Positions 31,969 to 44,239 of a DNA stretch of 64,000 nt are shown piece by piece. Source of the DNA: Tetrastigma voinierianum. Its lineage: Eukaryota > Streptophyta > Magnoliopsida > Vitales > Vitaceae. The position numbers and the translations under genes are program-made. The notes under the pieces were generated by a model. The model made no database searches. It saw nothing but the letters and a program-made list of their open reading frames with translations, and had not been told where the DNA came from. Every line of letters begins with the position of its first letter. Positions within the stretch are counted from its first letter, which is position 1. Where the stretch lies: positions 529,996 through 593,995 of the forward strand of contig JAEQBH010001392.1 in NCBI GenBank assembly GCA_016808115.1, written 5' to 3'.

Positions 31969-32349
31969 AACTCAGATCATGAATAAATCCAACTGCACAT
32001 TCAACGATCATCCCACAGTGGAGTTAAGAAGGATCAGAAATACAAATCAAACATCAAAACTGGTTAAAAAAAAATTCACCACTTGAAACCCAAGAAACCA
32101 AAAGAAACTTCGAGTTATTTACATTTTCTTAGTCTCCAAACAGATTTAAAAAAGTTTAATGAAGAGAGAGGAAAGAGCAAGAAAATCGTAAGTGAACTCC
32201 AAGAGAGATCAGAGGGAATGTAGAAATGCTGAAGCACTTTTAGAGCAAATGAGAGGAGAGATCGAGAGAATCGAGAAATGTGCTTAGAGCAATGGAGAGG
32301 AGAGAATGTATGAAGCAAATTTAAAGGCAATGGAGCGGATTGGTTATAA

Positions 32350-32966
32350 TGTAAACCTTAATAGGGAAATTAACACACAATATTTCAGATCATCGAATTC
32401 AAACTCATCTCTGATAATAATATTAAAAAAAAAATAAACATATAGATTGCATACCGTTTGAAGAACATGCATCCATGAGAGAGATTTCGGGCTTATAGAT
32501 CTTAAATCCTGATCTCTTTCTCCTATCAAACTTTTTGATATACGTAATTGTTTTCTGTGATTGATGGAATGTGTTGTTTCTAACCGCATATGAAGGGTTT
32601 TTATATATAACTTATTGATAGGACAAGAGGGGGCCAAGAATACACGCTCAAAAAACCGTTATAAACGTGTAATTCGAATAACTCGTTTATATAATAAATT
32701 ATATTTATTATAACAACCGTCTTATAATAAATTATATTTATTATAAATAACCGTTCATATAATAAATTATATTATTATAAATAACCATTTTTATAATAAA
32801 TTTATTTATTATAAATAACCGTCTATAATGGGGCTCCATTTGACAGAATTTACCCACTCCATCAAGGGTAAACATCTTTACACGCTTAAAGATATCGAGT
32901 ATTCTTTTAATTGGCTAAATACTGTGCAGCCATGGGCCACCCACTTACCTTAATGTGGAAACAACA
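32350..32966 (-). repeat. 3' (left) LTR of copia element
   Basis: 617 bp, from TGTAAACCTTAATAGGG to GTGGAAACAACA on the plus strand. It carries four units of the 33-bp minisatellite (32690-32822). It differs from the 5' LTR by many small changes, so the insertion is not recent or the reads are noisy. Confidence 0.9.
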
Positions 32967-32981
32967 TTCTCCCACTGGCCC
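32967..32981 (-). promoter_or_regulatory. Polypurine tract of copia element
   Basis: The minus strand reads GGGCCAGTGGGAGAA immediately before the LTR start TGTTGTTTCC. This is the expected place for plus-strand priming. Confidence 0.8.
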
Positions 32982-33539
32982 ACTAAACCGATTATGAAAA
33001 CTATACGTGATCACGATTTCAATAAACTACCATACGCCCAAAAATCATACCATAATATCGAATCGGGGCTTTAGATCATAATGCGAAGTCATGCGGGTGG
33101 TCAGCATGACCATAATGTCATGTTTCCTTCCATGCACCACACACATCAATAACCCTTACTAACCCGAAATTCATAATGCCAAATACCAGACCTTGTCTGT
33201 TGCACAATTCTAAACAATAAAACGTGCACTCATAATTGAAAACAAGAATAAACAGAAACAATTTTAATGCGCAAATTGTCAATTACATAACCACCATTTA
33301 CATAACCACCATTCATTATGGATTACTCAAAAGGCCCATCCTCATAACATGTTCTAAATATGCTCGAGGTAATCCTTGGGCTAATGGATCAAAGAACCAT
33401 AAGTGTGGTCCTAATATTTTCAATTGACACTCATTGCTTTCGGACTCTTCTTTAACAACTAAATACTTAATCCATGTGTTTCGATCCACTAGAAAATTTG
33501 CCATTCTTAGAGAAGAAAACAGCCATGTGGTTATCACAA

Positions 33540-33690
33540 TATATTCTCAAGGGTTTAGCAATGTAGTCGACAACACCCCCGAGACAAAATTCCGCAACCA
33601 TAAAGCATGACTCAAGCTTCAAAACAAGCAACAAACTCCGCTTCCATCGCGGGATGAAGCAAGAATTGATTGTTTTTCACTCTTCCACGA
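33540..33690 (-). pseudogene. Copia RNase H fragment
   Basis: The minus strand reads MEAEFVACFEA followed by ALWLRNFVSGLGVVD, the conserved end of copia RNase H (usual form ST.AE..A). Frames are broken on both sides. Confidence 0.7.
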
Positions 33691-34199
33691 GATTTCCATT
33701 TAAGGCATGTTTGACAACCCGGTTGACTTTAAGCTATCAGACAAATCCACCATAATCGAACTGGTAACCAACAACTTCTAATTGTTCGATCTTTATATGT
33801 GGTTATTACACCCTTGTCCCTCAGAAGTACCTTTGTATCACTTTCTTTGCAAAACTTTCCAGTTAAGCTCTAACCTGATTACTTTGGTATCTTCCTAATA
33901 TACCTACAAGAAAGTCGATATCCTGGGCCTTGTACATGTTGAGCGCATACCAAATTCCCCATAAATAATGCATAAGGAATTTTTCTTCATTTGCCCCCTT
34001 TCCATGGTTATTCCTCAGACCGATTTACTTAATTTGTCACCTTCAATATAGGTGTAATAATTCGATGAACATGATCGCATATTAAATTCCCTAAAACCCG
34101 ATCAATATATCCTTTCTGAGATAAACCTAGCACTCCTCCAGATCGATCCCTAAAGATCTCGATGCCAATAACATAGTTTGCCTCACCCATATCAAACTA

Positions 34200-34650
34200 T
34201 ATGAAAGTTTTAGAGATATTCCTCGTTTCACCTAATAAACCAAGATCACGCTTAGCAAGCAAAATATCACCTACATACGTGATCGAAATATAAACTTCGC
34301 CTCCCACTCAACTTTCTATATATAACTGGATCAACAATGTTCTTTAAACTAAAGATGTAATGGTATTATTAAACTTAATATACCATTGTCCTGGAAGCTT
34401 GTTTAAGACCGTAAATGGATTTCTTTTAATTGCAAACTAGGTGTTCATTTCTTTCTTTGTGAACTCCTTCGTTGTTCCATGTAGATATCTTCATCCAAAT
34501 TCTATTTAAGAATGCAAAGCTCACATCCATTTGATGTAACTCTAAATCAAAATGAGAGCTAAGTGCCATGATGATTCTGCTTAATCTTTCTTGGAAACTC
34601 GGGGAGAATGTATCTTTGTAATCAATACCTTTCGAAAGGAAACCTTCGCC
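34200..34650 (-). pseudogene. Copia reverse transcriptase fragment
   Basis: The minus strand reads KGIDYKDTFSPSFQ and ALSSHFDLELHQMDV..AFLN (about 34480-34636), the entry of copia RT with the first catalytic Asp in QMDV. The second active-site block is at 34251-34277: YVGDILLAK, where YVDD is usual, so one of the two metal-binding Asp residues reads Gly. The segments are separated by frameshifts. Confidence 0.8.
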
Positions 34651-35329
34651 ACAAGTCCGGCCTTAAATCGCTCGACATTGGCCTACGTCGGGCCTTAAAG
34701 ACCCATTTACAAACACTGGTTTAATAACCATTAGGCACTTGACAGATCCCGTATTAATCGTTATGGGCCATAGATTTCAACTCTTCATTCAGCCTTCCAT
34801 CCATTTACTAATCATCACTTTCCATGGCTTCAGGAAAAACAAACCCGATTCTTCCTTATCCCAATATCAAAATCAGATTCCTGTGAACACACCACATAAT
34901 CATCCTGTAATGGCAGCCCCTTCTCTTGAGATCTCCTCAAAGGTGCCGTTGTGGTGGCTCTACAAAGATTTCACGCGCTCGGTGGTAACGAACCAACTCT
35001 ATTATGTTGCTAATTCTTCTCAACTTGTTGAACAGTTTCAGGGACAATAATTTTCAGGTAAAAAAGAGGGGCGGATATCCACTTATTTCTCAACATCTAC
35101 CTTCTCAAGTCTTCATTAATTCCACCACTCCCACCATTCTCTAAGAACTGCATTACCTGCTTCAACTATTCTCACACCGTGGTTGGGGACAATAAAATCT
35201 ATACCCTCTTCGATTTATCAGATAGCCACGAAATATCCAGAGCATCGCTTCGAATCGCTTTTCTCATGTGGGTTATATTCCTCGCTTCTCCTCAACACAA
35301 CCCCATATGTATGTCTCAAGCTAGTTTCC

Positions 35330-35785
35330 TACCACCCATAACCTCGAAAGGAGTTTTTTGAACCCGCTTTACTAGGAACTCGCTCAAGATATACATTGCG
35401 GTTTTTAAAGCTTCACCCCACAATGACATGTACGTAAGAGTAACTCATCATGTTCAACTATTTCATTAATGTGCGATTATACTCTTTCAAAGAACACCCA
35501 TTCTCGCTATGCATGCTCTGCATCAGGTAATCGAGCACGAATGCCATGCTTTCAAGGAATTTGGCAAAGGACCAGGATTTTCATTCCATTCAAATATATA
35601 TCTACCATAATATTCACCGCTCATCTCATCTCTCACAATTTTAATTTTTTATCTAATTGTCTCGACTCCTGCTATGAACATCTCAAGATGTCAATGGCCC
35701 TCGAGACTTTCATGCATTAGATAAACATTACCATAACGAGATAGATCATCTATAAAGGTGATAAAATATTTCTCTCCTCGTGAAA
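35330..35785 (-). pseudogene. Copia integrase fragment
   Basis: The minus strand reads RGEKYFITFIDDLSRYG (35732-35784, first catalytic Asp), then a degraded segment containing KIKIVR and GEYYGRY, then RVPSK (about 35370), typical of the end of the integrase core. Frameshifts interrupt it. Confidence 0.75.
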
Positions 35786-36044
35786 CATGGAATGTAGAGT
35801 GGTCCACAAATATCCGTATGAATTCATCTCAAGAGCTCATTACTCTTTGTGGCACCTTCTTGTATGTTTAGTTTGCTTCCTTTTATGCAATCTATTGATA
35901 GATGAAAACTGTAGCGGTTAAGATTTGCAAAATTCCTTCCTTCAATTAACTTCTCTATTCTTCCCTAGAGATGCCCTAGTCTTCTGTACACAAGATTGAA
36001 GAATTTTCTATTAATTAAGCCAATGCTAAACCAACATTTGAATG

Positions 36045-36374
36045 TTAGGTTATTAAAGTTTGTGCAAATTCATGATTCAAGGAAATTTTATATAAACTAT
36101 CACATAAAATACCGTAACCAATCAGAATAGAATTTAACATCAAACTTAATTGTCCAGAACTGAATAAAACAGAATATCCAGTAGCATCTAATTTGGACAA
36201 GGAAACTAAATTCCTAGAAATAGAAGGTACATAAAAAGTGTTTAAAAGATCCATCCGATGACCCGTCTCTAATAGTAAGCGATAGGTACCAACAGCTACC
36301 ACTCCAACCTTGAGACGGTTTCCCATATAGAGGAACTTTTCACTTTCCTTTCGTCGGTCGTAAGGAACTCGCAT
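36045..36374 (-). CDS. Copia protease/pre-integrase region, open fragment
   Basis: An open frame of 109 residues with the copia landmarks GNRLKVGVVAVGTYRLLLET, then FYVPSISRNLVSLSKLDATG and LCDSLYKISL. This is the segment after the protease catalytic site leading into the integrase zinc domain. The catalytic D-T/S-G itself is upstream and not in this frame. It lies between the Gag knuckle and integrase as expected. Confidence 0.75.
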   Translation of the reverse strand: MRVPYDRRKESEKFLYMGNRLKVGVVAVGTYRLLLETGHRMDLLNTFYVPSISRNLVSLSKLDATGYSVLFSSGQLSLMLNSILIGYGILCDSLYKISLNHEFAQTLIT

Positions 36375-36434
36375 TAAATTAGCTTCTCACATGAGTCAGG
36401 GTCTTAATCAATCCACCAAGTATTTGAAGGAACT

Positions 36435-36650
36435 TCAAGATTGATTCATATAACATACAAAAGAAAGATTTATACCTCTCTTTTCAAACCAAGCCTTGCG
36501 CTTGATACAGTCCTTCTTCACATGCCCTTTCTTGCCACAAAAGTAGCAACTTACCGTGAATTTTCCATCATGACTCTGGCTACCTTCCCCAGGTCCACTT
36601 TTCTTAGGTGGAAAGTTCTTTCCTTTTTTGAATTTTCCTTTCTTCTTCAT
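36435..36650 (-). CDS. gag: Copia Gag C-terminus with CCHC zinc knuckle
   Basis: An open frame of 71 residues. A Lys/Gly-rich lead is followed by CYFCGKKGHVKKDC, an exact C-X2-C-X4-H-X4-C knuckle (residues 35-48, bases 36507-36548), which packages element RNA into particles. KRKAWFEKRG follows, common in this copia group. The upstream two thirds of Gag (to about 38160) are frameshifted. Confidence 0.85.
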   Translation of the reverse strand: MKKKGKFKKGKNFPPKKSGPGEGSQSHDGKFTVSCYFCGKKGHVKKDCIKRKAWFEKRGINLSFVCYMNQS

Positions 36651-38166
36651 GACCTATGAGTTACAAAAGACGAGCAAGATTATGTCCTTCTTGGCCTTAA
36701 TCTCACTTCCTCTCAGATACTTCTTTACTCGGTGAGCTCATTCATGTTCCACTCGATCCTAGTATTATAGTGGATTTGAATGGAGCAAATCGTGATGGAA
36801 GTGAGTTAAGGATAAACTACTAAGAAGGACTCATCCATACCCATTCCTGCCTTAAGCTCATGTTCTTTCATCATGTTTAAAAATATGTTGCTAAATATCT
36901 TTCCTGCCATCATAGCTTCACAGGTCAATTCAGCCATCAATGTGCTCCGCAAGGGACTTATCGCGCTTGGCTAGCCTCAACAAATTTCGTAAATTCCGAG
37001 GCAAACTCTAGCCAGGGAGAGAGGTCTGATATTATCGGGTAAATAGTCATTCTCATAAACATCGACCGAAATCAGTTGGATTCGCCTGTGCTTTGATTTG
37101 CTCCACTTGCCCTAGTAATCGTCATCCGTACTCAGGAGGTTTATCCGTTATTAAAGTCGTCAAGATCCAATACGCCACTGACCAACCCTTTCATACCATC
37201 GTAAAGTTCACCCATCAAAAACAAATATTCCAGATGCAAGAGAGCGTAAAGAAGCCGGAACCGTACAAAAATAGAATAATGCCTCAATAAGGCCTCAAGT
37301 ATAAAATAAATAGCAATGAACCATTGATATCATTAAATTTCTCCTTCGGGGTGAATTTTACATATCCACGTCTACTCTCGAGGGAGCTTAAAACACCTTA
37401 CTATTTTGTGTCATTTATATGTTACCTTGGGGTATCCATTTTACCTTTCTAAGCAACAGAAAATAAAACCATTAATTAATAATTAGCAGAAATTGACTCT
37501 CCTTTGGGTTAGTCTCATCTCCCAATTATAAAGAGAATCTATTAAGAATTTTATAAGTCTCCCTTTATTCCTTTTATGCAATCTAATAAATACAAAGGCT
37601 CAATTAATTTTAAAGTTACTGGCAACTATCTAAATTAGTTAACCTTACATTTATAAATTGTCATTTGAATAAAATTTCACAAGATGAAATTAATTCTTTT
37701 ATTTGAGTTAAAAAAATCAAGGAAATAGTATCTTTAATAATCATCTGATTCAATAATCAATTATAATAAAATCAAAGAAATCGACATTCATCAGATAATT
37801 TCACAAAGGTTCAAATCACAGGATATGTGGACATCTTAAAAGAGAATTTCAGTTTCATATTCAAATAAGTGATAATGACAATCTGGCCAACCAAAGGTCA
37901 TGGATTCTATATTTCTCCTTTATCAAGACGCCAAACCGCTCGGGGCTTCGCAATGGCGCTCGAACTAGCTTAATCTGGATCGACAATAAACCAAGGCCAC
38001 CGCTATCGATCCAAATAAATACTGTAATAAAAATCTTCCTGTCAAGATGGCTTATTTATTTTTATTTTTTTTATTCATTTTAGTGAGACGAATCAAGCGT
38101 AGATAAATCTCAAAATTTAATCTTTATAAAACAATATATGATTCTGAACATTTAAATCTCAATCTA
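36651..38166 (-). pseudogene. Degraded copia Gag N-terminal region and leader
   Basis: Only short broken pieces are readable on the minus strand between the Gag knuckle and the PBS. The segment from 37678 is duplicated at 1-462. Confidence 0.5.
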
Positions 38167-38178
38167 GCTCGATACCAA
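38167..38178 (-). promoter_or_regulatory. Primer-binding site of copia element, copy B
   Basis: The minus strand reads TTGGTATCGAGC, a near match to the initiator Met-tRNA PBS, adjoining the 5' LTR. Confidence 0.75.
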
Positions 38179-38815
38179 TCAGAAACCTTAATATGGAACA
38201 ACACACAATATTTCATCATCATCCAAACCCATCTCCGATAATAATACTAAAAAAAAAAATAAACATATAGATTGCATACCATTTGAAGAACACAGACATG
38301 AGAGATTTCGCATAGATCTTAAATCATTGATATCTTCTTCCTTATCAAACTTTGATATATAGAATTGTTTTCTGTGATTGATGGAAGAGTGCTCTAACCG
38401 CATATGAAGGGTTTCTAAGTATAACTTATTGATAGGGAGAAGAGGCCAAGAATACACGTTCAAAAACCGTTATAAACGTGTAATTCGAATAATCGATCAT
38501 ATAATAAATTATATTTATTATAAATAACCGTTCTTATAATAAATTATATTTATTATAAATAACCGTTCTTATAATAAATTATATTTATTATAAATAACTG
38601 CTCATATAATAAATTATATTATTATAAATAACCGCCCTTATAATAAATATATTTATTATAAATAACCGTTCTTATAATAAATTCTATTTATTATAATTTA
38701 CCCACTCCATCAAGGGTAAACATCTTTATAACAGTTTAAAGATATTGAGTATTCTTTTAATTGGCTAAATACTAGGTTAGTGGGCCACCCACTTAATTTT
38801 AATGTGGAAATAACA
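38179..38815 (-). repeat. 5' (right) LTR of copia element, copy B
   Basis: 637 bp; about six minisatellite units (38498-38697). It retains the TTTACCCACTCCATCAAGGG segment that is lost in copy A. TATAA follows at 38816. Confidence 0.9.
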
Positions 38816-39434
38816 TATAAGTTTGTTATGTACCGAATATTCTAAAAACACGTCAAAGAGAATTCCATTTTCCAGCAATGCTAATGGTCCGTCCAGTCCA
38901 CCCACATTCCTATTATTTTTTAATAGCATCTTTCTTAATTCTTATAGAAAATAGTTTAAAATGTTGGAAGGTTGTGATTCTTTCCTTCTGTTGTGATTCT
39001 TGCCTTTTCTAGTGCCAATGTACATGTACAGTAAGTGTGGGTAGGTTCATTAGACACATAGCTTGATTATAGGAATAATAGCTTGATTATAGGAATAATA
39101 GCTTGATTATAGGATCAGTATTATTCATTCATTGCTATATAAGTTCTCGTACATCTCCATTGAGAGTAATAATATGAAAAATATTCTTTCCTATATTTGA
39201 TTTCAAGTAAAAAGAAGTAAAATATGATTTTAGAAAACACCTAAACAATTATCAAAATCCTGTGTTTTTTTATAAACAATTAATTGACAATAAAATATAT
39301 AAATTTTTTTCATTTTAAAAGACAGTTCTTGACAACAGTTATGTACATGCATACATACATAGTATTTTGAGGAGGGTTCAGGTTCAGGTTCAACTCCAAC
39401 TCAATTTTAGAAGATGCACCACAAAAGTCCTTCT

Positions 39435-40375
39435 CCTATATAAAATTTAAAATTTAAAATGGATTGATGACATTGATATTGTTCTTTTAAAATCTCTTGT
39501 GGATTTTAAAGATTTTAGAATAGTTTGTGAAGATTTTAAAATATATTATTTTCCTTTTAAAATTCTGTTTTTTCTAAATAGAAAAAGTCAAAAGAAGGAA
39601 ATTTTAAAAATTCATAAATAACTTATACCAAAAACGACAGATGCCCAAAACACCTGCCCAAAATATGATAAATGCCCATAATATGACAAATGGTCTACCT
39701 GATAGAAAAGGCCCCTATCCTTTGTTGTTTATGAAGATTGAAGCACCTAATCTGATTATCAATATTCTCTTATTGACCGATAAAATTCCTTTTAGAGCAA
39801 CAAGCTGCTTCAATGGCAGAGAAATTCTTTATTAACTTTTTAATATAATGCAAGAAACTATCTTCTCACAGACCGAACCCCTTCCCTTTCCCTCCCATAT
39901 CCAACCATTTTAATGTTGACGCGACTTATAAACATAGCAGAGATTTTTTTTTAATCCAAGTAAATATGACAAATGTCCAAAAAAATCTCAAGATAAAAAA
40001 ATTATAAGCAAAATCAAAGCAACTCTTGTAGAAATTTTAGCGACCCATGATACTAACCAATGATTGATGAATAACTATAGTAATTTTAGATAGAGTTATG
40101 GTGATAAGAAGCCCTAATCCAATGGAATGTTTGTTTTTTTAGCCTTTTTCTTAAATCAATTTGTTTTCGGGATATAGATCGTTTGTGTGTTTTTTTTTTG
40201 GTATAACTTATTTATGAATTTTTAAAATTTCCTTCTTTTGACTTTTTCTATTTAGAAAAAACCAAATTTTAAAATCTTTCACAAACTATTCTTAAAATCT
40301 TTAAAATCCACACAAGATATTTTAAAAGAACAATATCAATGCCGTCAATCATTTTTAAGTTTTAATTTTATATAT
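39435..40375. mobile_element. Long-TIR DNA transposon (copy B)
   Basis: Same element as 1761-2690. Arms at 39435-39632 and 40199-40375 are inverted copies with GACATTGATATTGTTCTTTT-type sequence. Arm identity is somewhat clearer here. The core is non-coding. Confidence 0.75.
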
Positions 40376-40892
40376 ATCTTCTATTTTATGATCCAATTTG
40401 ATATCCGGACTTAGATGGAAGAGCTTCAGATATCATGTCATTGAAGAAATTGGCAATCTAATGAATGACACATATCAATCAAAAACAACTCTACAGACTT
40501 GACTCTTGAGTGAGTACCTAAAGAAACAACATGGGTTTAATTAAAAAGAATAAAAATGGCATAACTGAATAAACAAACCAATAGGAGAGAGTACTCTTAG
40601 TCATGAAACACTCAATTGCATATTGCCAAGTATGTATACAAGTAGGTAGGCCCTATTATGGGTGAATGAGCTGCTTACCCTGTTACTCGACCCTCGACTG
40701 TAGCATCGAATTTGACTAGGAGTTAATCGAGTCGAGTTCGAGTATCTAAATACTCAACTCGAGCTGCAAGTGCGATTTTAATCGAGTTAAACTATTTTAT
40801 TAGTATATTTATTTATTACAAATTACATTTATAATTTTCACTATATAAATAACACTTAAAAAACCCAAAATCTTTATTCAATTAGTTACTAA
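40376..40892. other. Non-coding spacer (copy B)
   Basis: Matches 2691-3203, including the CTCGA/TCGAG-rich stretch; no gene is seen. Confidence 0.5.
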
Positions 40893-41151
40893 GGTGGCGT
40901 TTGTTTTTTTACTTAATGCTGAATAGAAATTTTTTTTCAACTTAATACTAAATAGTACTTAATAATATTAAGTATTAAGTTGTTTGTTTTTAACATTGAA
41001 TAGTGAGTGTTGCTAACTCTCCTCCTTGTTGGACAAGGGTGGTGTTTTTTTGTTTTAGAAGATGACTTTCTTAATACAAAAAGCCTTCTATTCAGAATAT
41101 TTTTAAAATTTTATCAATGTAAGTCCTTAGAAAGTTAAATAATAAACAAAC
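40893..41151. mobile_element. Small hAT-like MITE (copy B)
   Basis: Same as 3204-3461; GGCGTTTGTTT start and AAACAAACC end. Confidence 0.45.
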
Positions 41152-41379
41152 CGAATCTATTTAGCTTGAGCAAAGAGCAAAAAAAGGCAGAACATCATGT
41201 GAAGAAATCCACTTAATTGACCTCCAAGGTGTAAGTCTCAGAACGGTGCAATCTCGCTTTGCAATAACCCTTTGTTTTTCATTAAAGTACAAACTCAAGA
41301 GGAAAAAGAGTTTCCTGTTTGATGGGTTTTTTCCCCTAATGTAAAGTCATGTCAGATTCTGCTTTTCTTCATTATATCG

Positions 41380-42460
41380 AGTTTGATTTTGTATTTGGCG
41401 AGTCTCTACTGATAACATTATCCGCTTACTCCTAAACCCCCCGGGCACTCTCGCCTTCTTTTCTTTATCCTCGCCGCCTTAGCTGGCTGAGGTATGCCTC
41501 GGTGGCTCCGATTTAATTCCAATATCCTTAGTCAAGCTTTAACCAGCCTCGCAGACGCCTCTCTCTCGAGGTCGTGGGAGCCGACTCGACTCTCAGAGGG
41601 CTTTCGTCGGCCTCGCTGAGCCCTCCTCGCTGCCGACCTTCCCCGCTAAGCACCCTTATGAGTAGCCATCCGCCAAAAATGGGGTAGAATTAATATGGCA
41701 CGAAACGGCGATGAGAAGGAAAAGGAAGGCAATGGACTACGGAGATTAACCCTTGAGCGACAGCCGTAGCTTCAACCCGGCAAAGAGCATCCGCTAAAGG
41801 TCGACTCAAGAATAAACGAGACCGCCTCAGTCAAAGAAGCTCCGCGCTAAGCACCAACTGCCTCCTTGATCTCCAAAGGATCCCTCCCACTTCTCTCTAC
41901 ACCCGAGGAGGAGCTCTGCTCCCACGCAGAGGGCTCCAAACATAACTGGCACAACCTCTAACTGAGGTCATGCACTCACCCTGAGGATCTTAGCCATTGC
42001 AAGAGAGGAGGAGCTTAAGCCGCGCACTGTACCCCAGACCCTGGCCAAGGATCTATGACGCCGTCAATTTAACTTCCTGGGAGTTCACCCTGAGCCAAAA
42101 GGCCCCGCCCTAGCCTTTCTCCCTTTCTCCTTTTGCAATGTGAGAAATGGCATTTTACAAGAATTTAATTTGGTCTTTAAGTCTGACTTTTCATAAGGCC
42201 TTGTTTGGCCTTCTCATTAAATCCACTTTTCATTTTTCCATTTTAACACTACATCATCACTTCATTTACATTTTGGAAATTACATTCTTTTCATTTATGA
42301 CCCCTAGGTCCCCTATTTGACATTTTTAATAAATTTATTTGGCTTCCTATAAATTTTCCTAGTTGTATTTTTCGTTTTAGGATTTAAATTTAAAATTTCA
42401 TTTATTTATTTTATACCCTAAACATGTTACGAAACTGTTAGGTATTTCTTGCTACAGCAC
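41380..42460. other. GC-rich relic and LTR-like tail (copy B)
   Basis: 41380-42130 corresponds to the GC-rich block 3720-4480 but is much more different from it than the flanks are. 42130-42460 is the LTR-like tail matching 4481-4828. No coding sequence is supported. Confidence 0.4.
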
Positions 42461-43537
42461 ATATGTGTCGGGAATAAGAATGGTTTCCACCCTTGTGGTT
42501 CCATTAATGACTCAAGCGAGATAATCTAGCCAATGCAACAACGGCTTAATCTTGGGTATAAACATTGCAACTCCATAAGAAAAAAAGTTCCATATTTTTT
42601 TTCCTTCATGTATATATTGTGTCTCTATACTAATAAGACTTAGTTCAATCTAGAACTTATGCTTTTGGATGGATACAAATGTGTTTCGATTGTGTTTAAT
42701 TTATAAATCTCTTGGATTTTAATCCAAAACTTGATCCATCCTATTAGTGTTCTTATATTTATCTCCTTATTGAGGAATTTTAATATCTATATTTTTTTTT
42801 TCTTTTCTTTTTCTTTTTTTTTTTTTAAGAAAATGGATAAATCTATTGATTTCTGGGCTTTATCAATAGAATTGATAAAAAACACGTAATTAAAATGCAA
42901 AAATTTTTGAGAAACACTAAATTTCAAGAACAAGAAAAAGTTTTTAAAGAACACATGGTGTTCTCTAGTGTTCAAAAATTGTTATCAAGAACAATGTTAA
43001 AAATAGAACCAAACATGTCATAAGATTCCTGCATTGGCAAAGATATTGACAAACCGAATTTGATATGATGACTTTATTAGATCAAACTTTAACATCCGAA
43101 CCGCCAACGCGAAACTAAACGAAAAGCCATCTCTGTCGACGAAACACAACAAGTTGGCAACAAAACACACTACAATAGGCTAGTGAAAAACATAAAAATA
43201 CAAAGAAAATTAGCGAAAACCTATCAATGTGGAATAAACCACGCTACTGGAAAATAAACCTGGATATAGATAACGATGGAAGGGTGATATTGTGCAAAAA
43301 ATCGACCAAAGATTACCCTCAAAGCAACGAAGAAGAGTCTGAAAGAGAAAATAGAGGAAGAGACAATTATGGCTTCGAGAGAGAAAAATATATATCCCTG
43401 TTTGATTTTGTATCTTTTGGTAATTGGATTTTGTTTTGAAACAGATTTTATTATATTTGGTTGTCTAATAAAAAATCTAAGAAACAAAATCAAATATCAA
43501 TAAAATTATTTAAAAATTTACAATTTTGATTTATTTA
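42461..43537. other. Non-coding spacer (copy B)
   Basis: Matches 4829-5901, with a T-rich tract at 42790-42829. Open frames of 70-89 codons at 43227-43493 overlap on opposite strands and are not credible. Confidence 0.45.
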
Positions 43538-44088
43538 GGGCTAGTTTGTTAGTGCTTTTTAAAAGGGCTTATAGGATTAGAGACACTTTTAAGTGTTTTT
43601 AGAACAAAAAAAAAATTTGTTTGGTAATATTTTCAAAAGCGTTGTTGTAAATATTTTTTACAATTATACAAATAATTATTTTAGGTTTTTATTAATACAA
43701 ATGTTTATGTATGTTAATTATTAATGCAAATGTTTTAAAATATTATGATCATAAAATAATTATATTATGTTTTTTTATTAATATAAATATTTATATGTTT
43801 ATCTAGCTAATTTAAATATTTTAATTTTATATACTTGTTGTTTTAGGTTTCCATAATATATATGTTTTTATGTATTTATATATTTTGGTATAAATTTTGT
43901 TATTAATTATGATATTCTATTTTTATAATGAAATTTTAAATGTTATTTTTGATAATTTTAACATGTTATAAAAGACATTGGTAGAATAACTTTTTAAAAT
44001 TTCTATAAAAACGTTTTTAATAGAATCACTACAGAAAGAGGAACATTTGCCTAGAAATGTTACATATAAAGTAGTATCAAATTAGCCC
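43538..44088. mobile_element. MITE with GGGCTA termini (copy B)
   Basis: Left end GGGCTAGTTTGTTAGTGC; right end on the opposite strand GGGCTAATTTGATACTAC. Preceded by TTA. Non-coding AT-rich interior. Confidence 0.5.
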
Positions 44089-44239
44089 TAACACTTTTTA
44101 TACTTAATAAGTTTAAATAAAATAAAAGTAGAATTTAACTCTATTTTATCATCTCAAAAAAAACTTTATTTTTAATTTTCTTCTTTATTATTTTTAATAT
44201 TAAAAATTTTCTGACAAACAAACCTTATTTAGGATTGGT

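Larger units (their letters stand above)
32350..38815 (-). mobile_element. Ty1/copia element, both LTRs and 5-bp target duplication
   Basis: Minus-strand element of about 6.5 kb. Left (3') LTR 32350-32966, PPT 32967-32981, PBS 38167-38178, right (5') LTR 38179-38815. TATAA lies on both outer sides (32345-32349 and 38816-38820), a perfect 5-bp target duplication as expected for copia. Order on the minus strand: Gag zinc knuckle (36507-36548), protease/pre-integrase (36045-36374), integrase (about 35330-35785), RT (about 34200-34650), RNase H (about 33540-33690). This is the standard copia order (GAG-PR-IN-RT-RH). All pol domains are frameshifted, so the element is inactive as read. Its right part lies in duplicated copy B. 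Confidence 0.93.

Noticed and set aside
43224..43493. Overlapping 70-89 codon frames on both strands
   Set aside because: Mutually antisense, AT-rich, no motif; copy A lacks matching frames.
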